From contig CAKOMQ010000004.1 in NCBI GenBank assembly GCA_934096715.1, positions 4,317 to 68,316 of the forward strand: a stretch of DNA of 64,000 nucleotides. The letters are read 5' to 3'. This DNA comes from an uncultured Bacilli bacterium. Its GTDB lineage: Bacteria > Bacillota_I > Bacilli_A > RF39 > UBA660. Positions 24,864-33,868 of this stretch are shown here, piece by piece (position 1 is the first letter of the stretch; each line of letters begins with the position of its first letter). The translations under genes were made by a program, and so were the position numbers. The notes under the pieces were generated by a model, which worked only from the letters and a program-made list of their open reading frames with translations, did no database searches and was not told where the DNA came from.

Positions 24864-26656
24864 TTTTCATCAGTTGTTTTTAAAAAATCATATAATAATT
24901 TAAATTTTTCTACAACATCTTCTGATATATCTATTTTCCTATTACACATAAATAATTCTTGAATTGCTTTATAATACATATTTTTAGTATATTTTTTACT
25001 TTCCGGGAAACATTTAAGTTGAATTTTATATCTCTCAGTATTCGGTATAATTGATTCCATGTTTTTCTTATTCCAATTTTTATCAACATCATTTAACATA
25101 AATATTTTTTTATCAGTTATACTTCCAAATTTTTCTTCATATCTTTTCTTACTTGATTTTGCAGCTTCATCAGAATCTAATAATACTTTAAACTTTTTAC
25201 CCCAGCCAGAATATAATGATATTAAACTATCAACATTGGTACAACTCATACCAGGGACTAATGAAATATCTTCTCTATTTAAAATTATCTTAAAAAAATA
25301 TTTTAATGCGTAATAATCATTTTTTCCTTCAAGTATGACAACATTATCACACATTTCTAATTCATTTGGAACATATTCTAAAACATCTAATATTGGCTGA
25401 AAATAGCTTACATTTTGTGGAAATTCACTAACAAAGTCTCTATATCTGTAAATTTTAATATTGGTATCTGATGCGACAAAATCCTCATCTTCATCATTGT
25501 ATGCATCATTTGTAACAACATAGGCTCCTTCTAACCAATTAGGATTAATTAAATGTTGACTATGAGTTGTATATATTATAGTACATTTATCACTTATTTT
25601 TTCTAAACTTTTAATTAGCTGTTTTTGAGCTTTTCTTGATAAATTCGCAGCTGGTTCATCAAATAAAAATATTATATGTTTATCTTCACTTTTTCTATAC
25701 CCTCTGAATTGTGTTAATAGTAAAAATACAAAGAACCATCTAAACCCTAGCGACCTTTCACTCAAATGAAAGAAGCCATCATCTCCTTCAATTTTAAATT
25801 CAATAAAAACTCCTTTTTCATCTTTATCAACATCTACGTTAATTCTTTTAGCTTTGTTAGTTAATACCATAGACCACTTTTTTAATATTTCTTCGGATAA
25901 TTTCCTTCCAATCTGCAAACAAATTTGTTTTACATTATCCTTATCAGTTGCACTATTTGAAACAATTCTATCTACAAGGTGTTCATTAATATTCAATGAA
26001 TCATCTAATGAATCTAAAATATCTTGAATAACTAATCTATAAAATTCTCCTTTATAATCATCTGTCTTAAGATTATTTAAATATATTTTATCAGGCAAAT
26101 CAAATAAAATTGTTGGAAAATACAATATTCTAGGCATTTTTTGTTTCATAAAGTTAACAACTTTATTCCATTCTTCTCCTTCTAATTTTGCCCCATATTT
26201 TGTTCTACTTTTTTTAGGTTTACAAATTAGTTCCATTCCCCATTTATAAGATGAATTATCAAATTTAGAATTTTTGTAATTATATATTTGTTCTACCGTA
26301 ATATTATTTATATCATTCATTAAAAGATATCCTAGCTCCAAGATATAATTCTTTAAATCTTTTTTATCCTTATCATTTAATTCTAATTCAAATACTGTTT
26401 TTATGTTCCCGTTAAAATTTGTCCTATATTTTATTGGAATCAAATCATCTTTTGACGGTAAGATTGCATTGCTTATTTTAGTTAAATCTTTTTCGTCATT
26501 ATATTCAAAGGAATTAATTGCTTCTAGCATCGTAGTTTTACCACTTTCATTTATACCTACTAATGTAAATACATTATTAACTGGTGACTTCGCCAGTGAA
26601 ACATTAGCTTTTTCTATACCTTTAAAATTTTCTGCCGTAATATTTATTAATCTCAT
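24860..26656 (-). CDS. OLD-family ATPase-TOPRIM nuclease
   Basis: 598 residues. The ABC-type ATPase part (1-395) has Walker A GINESGKTT near 34, the signature-like LSERSLGFRW near 298, Walker B IIFLFDEPAANLS near 325 and the H-loop THSQHL near 360. The TOPRIM nuclease part (about 435-560) has VVILEGKND near 440 and LLDSDEAAKSS near 490, the metal-binding acids. OLD proteins, including GajA and the P2 Old protein, act in phage defence. No UvrD-like partner is adjacent, which favours a stand-alone type. AAGGAGG precedes the ATG. Confidence 0.88.
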   Translation of the reverse strand: MRLINITAENFKGIEKANVSLAKSPVNNVFTLVGINESGKTTMLEAINSFEYNDEKDLTKISNAILPSKDDLIPIKYRTNFNGNIKTVFELELNDKDKKDLKNYILELGYLLMNDINNITVEQIYNYKNSKFDNSSYKWGMELICKPKKSRTKYGAKLEGEEWNKVVNFMKQKMPRILYFPTILFDLPDKIYLNNLKTDDYKGEFYRLVIQDILDSLDDSLNINEHLVDRIVSNSATDKDNVKQICLQIGRKLSEEILKKWSMVLTNKAKRINVDVDKDEKGVFIEFKIEGDDGFFHLSERSLGFRWFFVFLLLTQFRGYRKSEDKHIIFLFDEPAANLSRKAQKQLIKSLEKISDKCTIIYTTHSQHLINPNWLEGAYVVTNDAYNDEDEDFVASDTNIKIYRYRDFVSEFPQNVSYFQPILDVLEYVPNELEMCDNVVILEGKNDYYALKYFFKIILNREDISLVPGMSCTNVDSLISLYSGWGKKFKVLLDSDEAAKSSKKRYEEKFGSITDKKIFMLNDVDKNWNKKNMESIIPNTERYKIQLKCFPESKKYTKNMYYKAIQELFMCNRKIDISEDVVEKFKLLYDFLKTTDEN

Positions 26657-26672
26657 ATTATCCTCCTTCTAC

Positions 26673-26705
26673 AAAAGAAAAAATTCTATAATTTAATATA
26701 GAATT
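26673..26705 (-). terminator. Hairpin with T-run in the OLD gene leader
   Basis: AATTCTATA and TATAGAATT (26682-26690 and 26697-26705) pair exactly, followed on the minus strand by TTTTTCTTTT and then the OLD ribosome site. It could stop upstream transcripts or attenuate the gene. Confidence 0.55.
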
Positions 26706-26854
26706 ATTATGACATTATTGTATCAAATTTTGTCTAAAAAGTCAGTAATATCCATTAAATTTATAAAGCTATTTTCATAAAATTCGTTCCCAACTTGTTC
26801 ACAAGAATTTTTGTAAAATTTTCAAATACCTTACAATTCCTTATAAACATTGCC

Positions 26855-26982
26855 ACAAAAAATGAGAGTGAAATAAATTGCTTCACTCTCTCAGGGGGTT
26901 TTGGTTGATCAACTCTCACCTTTGAATTCGTAAGAGTATCACGAAGGTTAGCATGACGAACGTCAGTCGTTACTATCATGCT
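26855..26982 (-). ncRNA. Candidate small RNA or leader upstream of the OLD gene
   Basis: A consensus promoter ends just before 26982, and an intrinsic terminator (AGAGTGAA/TTCACTCT plus T-run) lies at 26855-26889. Between them an 8-bp hairpin (26949-26956 with 26976-26983) encloses a smaller one, and there is a palindrome GGTTGATCAACC. The tract is visibly more G+C-rich than its surroundings. A 72-codon frame crosses the terminator and has no ribosome site, so an RNA is favoured. It may be independent or an attenuated leader of the OLD gene 200 bases further on. Confidence 0.5.
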
Positions 26983-26988
26983 ATAATA

Positions 26989-27017
26989 ATCTTATCCTAA
27001 TTAAGATTAATTGTCAA
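26989..27017 (-). promoter_or_regulatory. Strong promoter of the candidate small RNA
   Basis: TTGACA (complement of 27012-27017) and TAAGAT (complement of 26989-26994) are 17 bases apart. Confidence 0.65.
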
Positions 27018-27038
27018 TTCCTAAAACAGCATTTGACA

Positions 27039-29003
27039 CTAATTTATAAAGTTTATGTTGTTTATTATTTTTTTATAATAACTATTATTTAAATATTCTT
27101 CACTATCAATAAACTCATCACTATCTTTTTTAGCTTGCATAAGTATCTTATTATCTCTTCTTATATTAGCTATCTTAAAATTAAAATCTCCACTTTGCTT
27201 TATTCCAAACATATCACCAGCTCCCCTTAACTCAAAGTCTTTTTCGCTAATATAAAACCCATCATTACTTTCTACTAAAACATTTAATCTTTCTGTATCA
27301 TAATTACTTACCAAATAACAATAAGACTCTAAACTGTTTCTCCCTACACGACCACGAAGCTGATGAAGTGTAGCAAGCCCAAATCTCTCAGCATTATAAA
27401 TAACCATCATAGTGGCATTACCAACATCTACCCCAACTTCTATTACAGTTGTACTTATAAGTATTTTAATCTTACCTAGTTTAAAATCATTCATTATGCT
27501 ATCTTTTTCATCATTACTAAGTTTACCATGTAATACCCCAATAGATACACCTTTAAAGGCACTTTTAAACTTCTCTTCTAGTTCAATTACACTTTTTAAA
27601 TCTAGCTCTTCATTATCTTCTATTAAAGGAGATACAACATATATTTGATGTCCACTTTTTAATTCTTCATACATTTTATATAAGACATCTTTTATATCTT
27701 TTTCCTTCTTTAAAACAGTTTTAATCTCTTTTCTACCACTAGGTTTACTTTTAATTATAGAAATATCTAAGTCTCCATAAATAGTTAAAGCATAAGTTCT
27801 AGGTATCGGAGTAGCAGATAAATATAATACATCAGGACATATACCTTTGTTTTCAAGTTTATGTCTATGATTAACTCCAAATCTATGTTGTTCATCTGTT
27901 ACAACTAATCCAAGATTATTATAAATAATTTCATCATTAAATAAAGCATGTGTACCAATAACTATATCTACTTCATGATTTTTAATTTTCTCATATATTA
28001 CTTTTTTATCTTTCTTACTAGTTTTGCCTGTTAGCAACTCTACTCTAATATCTGTATCTTTAAATAGATTTACTATATTATTATAATGTTGATTAGCAAG
28101 TATCTCAGTTGGAGCCATAAGTACACTTTCATATCCAGATAGATAATTTACATACATAGCCATTATAGATACAATAGTCTTACCACTACCAACATCTCCA
28201 AGTATTAATCTATTCATTCTGTAAGGACTATTCATATCATTCATTATATCTTTTAAACTAGCTAACTGATCTACTGTAAGCTTAAAAGGTAATTTATTTA
28301 TAAAGACATCTATATTATCTATATTTCTTTTAATTCCTAATACTTTAGTATTATATCTTTTTAAATAATTAATCTTAAACATAAATTCAAATAACTCTTC
28401 ATATATAAGTTTTAATCTAGCTTTTTTTATTTCTTCTAAACTACTAGGATTATGAATATAATTTAAAGCATCTTTTTTACTTATAAAATTATATCTATTA
28501 TTAAGATAATTTGGTATTAAGTCAACCCACTGGGCAAATGGTAAAGCATTTAAAATATATTTATGAATACTTGTATTCTTAATACCATAAGTTAAATGAT
28601 ATATAGGAGTAATAGAATTATCCATAGTATTAAATTTAATATCACTAGCTACAAAAGTGTTTTTATACTTATCATATTTACCTATTAATAATACTTCTTT
28701 ATTTTGAGTAATATTAGTTTTAAGAAAAGCCCTGTTAAAAATAGTAACACTTAGTAGTACATCTTCACTAATAGCTCTAAAAGTCATTCTATTAAGATTT
28801 CTTTTTATATAAAATACTTTAGGTATTTCAATAATAGTAGCTCTTACTGTATATGCTTCACTAATATCATGAATACTATTTATTTTAATGAAATCATATC
28901 TATATGGATAATAATTTACTAAGTCATCTATGCTATAAATATTTAACTTTTCTAAATCTTTTTTAGTCTTTAAACCTATACCATTAACACTCTCTATATT
29001 CAT
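27039..29003 (-). CDS. recG: ATP-dependent DNA helicase RecG
   Basis: 654 residues from ATG 29003 (GGGAG six bases upstream); an earlier in-frame ATG lacks a site. Remodels stalled replication forks and Holliday junctions. The wedge OB domain (about 40-150) is followed by the helicase core: LGDVGSGKT near 260, MAPTEILA, TDEQHRFGV (DEQH box) near 363, LYLSATPIPRT, and motif VI QLRGRVGRN near 545. The C-terminal tail with RGAGDMFGIKQSG is the RecG-specific motif. Slightly shorter than B. subtilis RecG (682). Confidence 0.95.
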   Translation of the reverse strand: MNIESVNGIGLKTKKDLEKLNIYSIDDLVNYYPYRYDFIKINSIHDISEAYTVRATIIEIPKVFYIKRNLNRMTFRAISEDVLLSVTIFNRAFLKTNITQNKEVLLIGKYDKYKNTFVASDIKFNTMDNSITPIYHLTYGIKNTSIHKYILNALPFAQWVDLIPNYLNNRYNFISKKDALNYIHNPSSLEEIKKARLKLIYEELFEFMFKINYLKRYNTKVLGIKRNIDNIDVFINKLPFKLTVDQLASLKDIMNDMNSPYRMNRLILGDVGSGKTIVSIMAMYVNYLSGYESVLMAPTEILANQHYNNIVNLFKDTDIRVELLTGKTSKKDKKVIYEKIKNHEVDIVIGTHALFNDEIIYNNLGLVVTDEQHRFGVNHRHKLENKGICPDVLYLSATPIPRTYALTIYGDLDISIIKSKPSGRKEIKTVLKKEKDIKDVLYKMYEELKSGHQIYVVSPLIEDNEELDLKSVIELEEKFKSAFKGVSIGVLHGKLSNDEKDSIMNDFKLGKIKILISTTVIEVGVDVGNATMMVIYNAERFGLATLHQLRGRVGRNSLESYCYLVSNYDTERLNVLVESNDGFYISEKDFELRGAGDMFGIKQSGDFNFKIANIRRDNKILMQAKKDSDEFIDSEEYLNNSYYKKIINNINFIN

Positions 29004-29059
29004 AACTAACTCCCACTTAATTATAGCATAAAATTTAGAAGAAAATATTAAAAAAAGGG

Positions 29060-29088
29060 TTGACAAACCCCATAAAATCGATTAGGAT
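29060..29088 (+). promoter_or_regulatory. Promoter for a plus-strand small RNA
   Basis: TTGACA at 29060-29065 and TAGGAT at 29083-29088, 17 bases apart. No plus-strand protein gene follows. Confidence 0.5.
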
Positions 29089-29094
29089 AGTAAT

Positions 29095-29191
29095 CACCAA
29101 TTTGCAAAAGAGCAAGTTGGTGCTAGTATCACACTAGTCAACCCCTTTTTATTCTTTGGAAGTCACCCTTCGTGGGTGGCTTTCTTTTTTT
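29095..29191 (+). ncRNA. Candidate small structured RNA between recG and the 1511-residue gene
   Basis: It starts with a hairpin (CACCAATTTGC at 29095-29105 with GCAAGTTGGTG at 29112-29122, one G-U). It ends with a strong terminator, AGTCACCC-TTCGT-GGGTGGCT and an interrupted T-run (29161-29191). Both flanking genes are on the minus strand, so this terminator serves no known plus-strand gene. A wider inverted repeat (AAAGGGTTGAC near 29053 with GTCAACCCCTTT near 29138) overlaps the promoter. It lacks the GGAA apical motif of signal recognition particle RNA. The family is unknown. Confidence 0.42.
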
Positions 29192-29209
29192 ATTATATTA
29201 AAATTATAT

Positions 29210-32200
29210 TTATAGTTGGATATTTTTTGACTGAATTTGTTCTTTATCTAAAGATTTCAAATAATTTTTTAAAGCTTGAGTCATTTTATTATATCCAGAT
29301 TCATTCATATTATTAGCAATAAAATTATCATGAGAATATTGATTTCTACGTTCTGCTAAATGATTTTCACCAAAGTCCCATATTTGATAAGCTGATTTAA
29401 ATTCAGCAAAGTTTTTGCCTTCAGCTGCTTTAACAAAACTTGTAGCGGCATCAATAAAAGAACCACCATTTTGAAGAATCCAATTTTCAATTCCAACGCC
29501 ACCTAAACCACCTTGTGGAACTTCTCCACGATTTGGTTTATACACTTCTGCTTTTTTTAATACTTGTTTAGCAAGTAATATATTAGCAACAACAAGGTTA
29601 TATTTTTCCGTATCTAAATTTTTAATAGTTGATAACCTGTCTTGTAACGCCATTTCTGTAGAATATGATATTTTATCTGTCTTATTAGTAAACGTAATAT
29701 CAATATCAACATTAGTATCATTATCAATTTGAACACCCTTTAACCTAAAATCTCCTGACGCAATTATTTCTGAAGAATTTTCTTTACCTAAATTTTTCAA
29801 TATTGTCCTTTTTAATTCATCAACTTTTTGTGAACCTGATATTATTGATTTATCAAGTCTCATCATAAAATCAAAATCTCCATCACCAGGTTTATTTGTT
29901 CCCCTACCTGTTGATCCAGTGTCAATTAATTCTACAACTCCTTCTGTTAAATCGCCATCAATCTTTGTTTTTAAATGTAACCCTAATTCTTCAAGAGATT
30001 TTTTTATAATCGAGTTAATTTTATTTCTCTTTTCTTGAGTTTCAAGATTACTTTGCTCTATTTGACTAGTTAATTCTATTGTTTCATTTGTAACCAAATT
30101 TTCAGAAAATGAATAATTATTTTCGCCAAAATGAGATAAACCACTCATTTTTTCTCTTAAATTATCATAGTCCTTAGGAGTAAATACAATTTCTCCTTTT
30201 TTATTAGCAACCGGTATATAAAAACCATTCATAGCAATTTCTAATCCAATTTTCGAACTATCTTCATTGGTTAAAATATAATTTATTTCACTGGAAGCAA
30301 ACCCAGTTCTTATTCCATAGTGATCTACACTTGATAAAGTATGAAAAACTTCTAATTTTGATAAATTTCTTTTTACATCTAATTCTTCTGAATTATTTCT
30401 AGTTGTTATAAATCTATCATCATTCTTCAAAACAAACCATATTGGTCCATAATTATTTGCTATAAGTCCTTCCATTTTATCACTAACCGAACCATCAGAT
30501 TTCAATACCATAGATACATCGGTATCAAGTGGTGTAGAGTCACTTCCCGCACTTGCACCTAGATATTCTTTAGATACACTACCATTTTGTAATATATTAC
30601 TTAAATAATCAATACTTCCTATTCCTTTAATAAAATCTCCTTTTTCTAAAATCAAATCTAAGCGAGCAGCATTCCTATTTCTAGAATCAGCAACACTAAT
30701 TTTATTAGAAATATAACTTTTAGCTTCTTCTAATGTATTTATTCCTGCAAATCCACAAAACATTCTAATAACTCTATCAGCTAAGTTATAATCCAATGTA
30801 TCATCTGAAGATAATTCTTTTACTAATTGCAAAATATCATTTAATATGTCCTTACTAATTGTAAAAGTTTTATTATCGCTTTTTGACTTTTTAGTATTAT
30901 TATACAAAGTTGCTAAGTGATTTCTAAAAGTAATTAATTCTTTCATATCAGATTCACTTAATGAATCAAACTGTAAGTGTCCGTTTTTAATCTTTTCATA
31001 CAAACTAGAACCTATTTCTATATTTTTCAAATAGTTATTTACAGATCTATTATTTGAACCAAAAGCACATTTAATTAAATCAGAAAATACAATTACTTTT
31101 TTACCTGAAGTAGATGCGTTTTTCAATACCGGCGAAACTATCGAATTATTAAAATCAAATCCTTGAAAATCAGGATGCAAAATTTCAAAACAAGAATAAA
31201 TTTTTCCAACTACTGGAATGTTATTTTTTACAAACATTTCTTCAATTTTATTTAAAGCATCAAACGGTTTATCGGTACACAATATTTGCTTAGCAAGTTC
31301 ATCCGCAAAAGCACTTATTTCACTAGAATTTGATAAAGAAAGTCTTATTAGTATTTTCGCATGATATTCTACCTTCTCAACATTTATTTCAGAGCCAAAA
31401 TTAATAATATATTCTCTAAAAATGCTTTGACTCTTAATATCAAACAACTTTGCATATTCAGAAATTACTTTTAAATAATTATGATTTGCTAATTTTATAT
31501 CTTGCATATCATTAAATGCCGGAATTATCCAAGAATACTCTTCAGAAAAGCCAAAAGAAATATTAGTGTTATTAAAATAATTTAATACTTCAGGATGACT
31601 ATTTAAATATTCGATAGTCATGCTTCTATCATAAAACATCTTTTTAATTTCTTCAGGAGTATTATTATCTAAAAACATATTTGGATTATTGGCCTTAAAA
31701 CTATCAGCAATATTTTCATCATATTTTAAATTGGATTCAATAATATTCTTTAAAATTACTCTGTCTAATTCACTTAGTAATTCTTCTTTGCTAAAATTTA
31801 AATCAAACTTAAAATCATCAAACTTATTATTATTAAAAAGGTTTTCAATATATTTACCATATAAAATCATTAAACTAAAGACTTCTTCTGAACTAAATAA
31901 ATTATTAAAATAATTTATTATATTCATAAAATCATTATGATTATTATTTTTAACGCACAGTGGCATATATTTAAACAAAACTTCTAAATTAACATTTTTT
32001 AAATATTTAATTAACGCAGGATTTGCCAATAAATACTCTGTAGAAAGCGATCTATTATAAAACATTTCTTGCAATTCTTGTGGAGCATTACTATCCAAAA
32101 ACATTGATGGATAAGATTTTACTAATTCTTTAGGTATATGTTCTGGATATTTGATGCCACGCTCTATAATTACCTTTATACAAGTATCATTTAGTTTTTG

Positions 32201-33745
32201 AGTAATTTGATTTATATTATCATCTATCGATAATCTTATATCTGGTTCTTTATTAAAAACAATATCAAAAACATCTTCATATTCAGTAATGAATGCAATA
32301 AAATCAGAAAATTCTAATTTATTATTAAGAATATTAAAAAAGTAAAAAAAATTTTGATTTTCATCTTGAAAAATATCACGATCAAATTTAAAGTAACACG
32401 CAAATTTGTCTTTTAAAAATTCAATATAAGATGGATTATTCAAAAGTAATTTAGGAGTAATAGATTTACTATAAAACAAATCTTGTAATTCTTGTGGTGC
32501 TTGTTCAGAAATAAATAAATCGGGATTTTTAGTTCTAAATTCACCGGTAATATGCCGATAATCAAGAGGCTTATTATCGCCATCCGGATATCCAGCCAAA
32601 AATCTTCTCATTATTTGATAAAATTCATCTTTAGTATATATTTCTCCCTTTTTTTCAAAATATGGTATATCGGTTTTGGGTCCATAGTGATATATTTTAT
32701 CAATTGTCTTTAAAACTTCAAAATTATTTTTTGAAAAAAAGTGTCCACATTCATTATCAAAATCCACCACATTTTTAACTCCATAATCGGATAAAAATGA
32801 TAATGAATTTTCATTATTTAAAACATTAAAAGGTAATAATTCACTATATGATTGTGGCAATAACTTCAATTCATCAATTACTTTTTCAACATCATATTTA
32901 GTAGATCCATTAAGATAATCTTTAAGAGAAGAATATTTAAATAATTCATTACATTCTTCATCAGTAAAATTATTTATTTTTCCAAAATTTTTCCGTTCTT
33001 TATCTAGTATTTTATCAGTAATTTGTTTAACATAATTTTGTTTTTCTTCGTCTGAATTAAATTTAGAAATATCATCGATAACTCTATATAAATCTTGAAA
33101 AGAGAATCCATTTAATTTATCTAATATAATTGGTGCTAAGCCACCATAATTCGACATAAATTTTTTTAATTGATTATCTGTTATATGCGGTTCATTTGTA
33201 CTATCATGTGACAAAAAATAACTTAGATCTTTTTCTTTAAATAAATCCCAATTTTTTACTATATCGAATAAGCCTAAATTCCGATTGTTATTAAATTTAT
33301 CTGCTATATATTTTAAGGTTTCATCAACTTGTGAAACATCAAAAAATCTATCGGGATATACTTCACGCATTTTAGAACTAAAATTAGAAGGGGAAAGATG
33401 ATCTATCACAGTTTCATATAACATTTTGTTTAAATCATCAGGTTCTTTATTCTCATCTTCAGACATTAATAGTGCTCTAAAACCAGGGAATTTAAATCCA
33501 TAATCAACTCTTAACATACCATGATTAATTAATTCCCAATCAAGCTTTTTACACTTATCAACGCCAAATTTTTCCACTAATTCTTTGTCATAACTAATAA
33601 TACAGGAAATTGGCACTTTATTTTCTAAATCATATTTCATATAATTACTAAAAGTAAGATTATTTTTATAAATGCTTTCTAAAATATGTTCGGGTACATC
33701 TAATCTTTTTCCAAATATTTGCCATTTACGATATTTATAATTCAT
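29210..33745 (-). CDS. 1511-residue cytosolic protein with three internal repeats and a nucleotidyltransferase-like C-terminal domain
   Basis: Not recognised as a whole. No signal peptide or membrane helix. Three repeats start near residues 408, 545 and 688, each with the pattern (M/L)F(I/L)(S/D)...(A/T)P(Q/E)E(L/I) then (L/M)FY.(R/K)S followed by .L...P. The region about 1030-1200 (SIDYLSNILQNG..., VEHT-like FHTLSSVDHYG) may be a separate enzymatic domain, perhaps ADP-ribosyltransferase-like; this is weak. About 1255-1500 carries a polymerase-beta nucleotidyltransferase signature: DTGSTGRGTNKPGDGDFDF near 1273, a third acid in NVDIDITF, then the helical GGLGGVGIENWILQNGG segment as in CCA-adding and CD-NTase-like enzymes. 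A single gene between recG and PFOR. Confidence 0.75.
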   Translation of the reverse strand: MNYKYRKWQIFGKRLDVPEHILESIYKNNLTFSNYMKYDLENKVPISCIISYDKELVEKFGVDKCKKLDWELINHGMLRVDYGFKFPGFRALLMSEDENKEPDDLNKMLYETVIDHLSPSNFSSKMREVYPDRFFDVSQVDETLKYIADKFNNNRNLGLFDIVKNWDLFKEKDLSYFLSHDSTNEPHITDNQLKKFMSNYGGLAPIILDKLNGFSFQDLYRVIDDISKFNSDEEKQNYVKQITDKILDKERKNFGKINNFTDEECNELFKYSSLKDYLNGSTKYDVEKVIDELKLLPQSYSELLPFNVLNNENSLSFLSDYGVKNVVDFDNECGHFFSKNNFEVLKTIDKIYHYGPKTDIPYFEKKGEIYTKDEFYQIMRRFLAGYPDGDNKPLDYRHITGEFRTKNPDLFISEQAPQELQDLFYSKSITPKLLLNNPSYIEFLKDKFACYFKFDRDIFQDENQNFFYFFNILNNKLEFSDFIAFITEYEDVFDIVFNKEPDIRLSIDDNINQITQKLNDTCIKVIIERGIKYPEHIPKELVKSYPSMFLDSNAPQELQEMFYNRSLSTEYLLANPALIKYLKNVNLEVLFKYMPLCVKNNNHNDFMNIINYFNNLFSSEEVFSLMILYGKYIENLFNNNKFDDFKFDLNFSKEELLSELDRVILKNIIESNLKYDENIADSFKANNPNMFLDNNTPEEIKKMFYDRSMTIEYLNSHPEVLNYFNNTNISFGFSEEYSWIIPAFNDMQDIKLANHNYLKVISEYAKLFDIKSQSIFREYIINFGSEINVEKVEYHAKILIRLSLSNSSEISAFADELAKQILCTDKPFDALNKIEEMFVKNNIPVVGKIYSCFEILHPDFQGFDFNNSIVSPVLKNASTSGKKVIVFSDLIKCAFGSNNRSVNNYLKNIEIGSSLYEKIKNGHLQFDSLSESDMKELITFRNHLATLYNNTKKSKSDNKTFTISKDILNDILQLVKELSSDDTLDYNLADRVIRMFCGFAGINTLEEAKSYISNKISVADSRNRNAARLDLILEKGDFIKGIGSIDYLSNILQNGSVSKEYLGASAGSDSTPLDTDVSMVLKSDGSVSDKMEGLIANNYGPIWFVLKNDDRFITTRNNSEELDVKRNLSKLEVFHTLSSVDHYGIRTGFASSEINYILTNEDSSKIGLEIAMNGFYIPVANKKGEIVFTPKDYDNLREKMSGLSHFGENNYSFSENLVTNETIELTSQIEQSNLETQEKRNKINSIIKKSLEELGLHLKTKIDGDLTEGVVELIDTGSTGRGTNKPGDGDFDFMMRLDKSIISGSQKVDELKRTILKNLGKENSSEIIASGDFRLKGVQIDNDTNVDIDITFTNKTDKISYSTEMALQDRLSTIKNLDTEKYNLVVANILLAKQVLKKAEVYKPNRGEVPQGGLGGVGIENWILQNGGSFIDAATSFVKAAEGKNFAEFKSAYQIWDFGENHLAERRNQYSHDNFIANNMNESGYNKMTQALKNYLKSLDKEQIQSKNIQL

Positions 33746-33819
33746 ATGCTACCACCTATGATATCATTTTATCATATTTTTATAATTATCTACACTACTT
33801 TACAAATTCTTGTCACAAA

Positions 33820-33855
33820 ATAAAAAGTAAGATAATGTTTTAGTGTTATCTTACT
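33820..33855 (-). terminator. Terminator of the PFOR gene
   Basis: AGTAAGATAA and TTATCTTACT (33826-33835, 33846-33855) pair; on the minus strand TTTTTATTTT follows. The remaining intergenic DNA to 33745 is A+T-rich with nothing else seen. Confidence 0.75.
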
Positions 33856-33868
33856 TAATAGATAATTA

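Noticed and set aside
26761..26979. 72-codon minus-strand frame upstream of the OLD gene as a protein
   Set aside because: It runs through a clear terminator, has no ribosome site and would start at the predicted transcription start. A structured RNA fits better.
29049..29150. Long hairpin as signal recognition particle RNA or 6S RNA
   Set aside because: The apical GGAA-type motif of SRP RNA is absent and the length is too short for 6S RNA.
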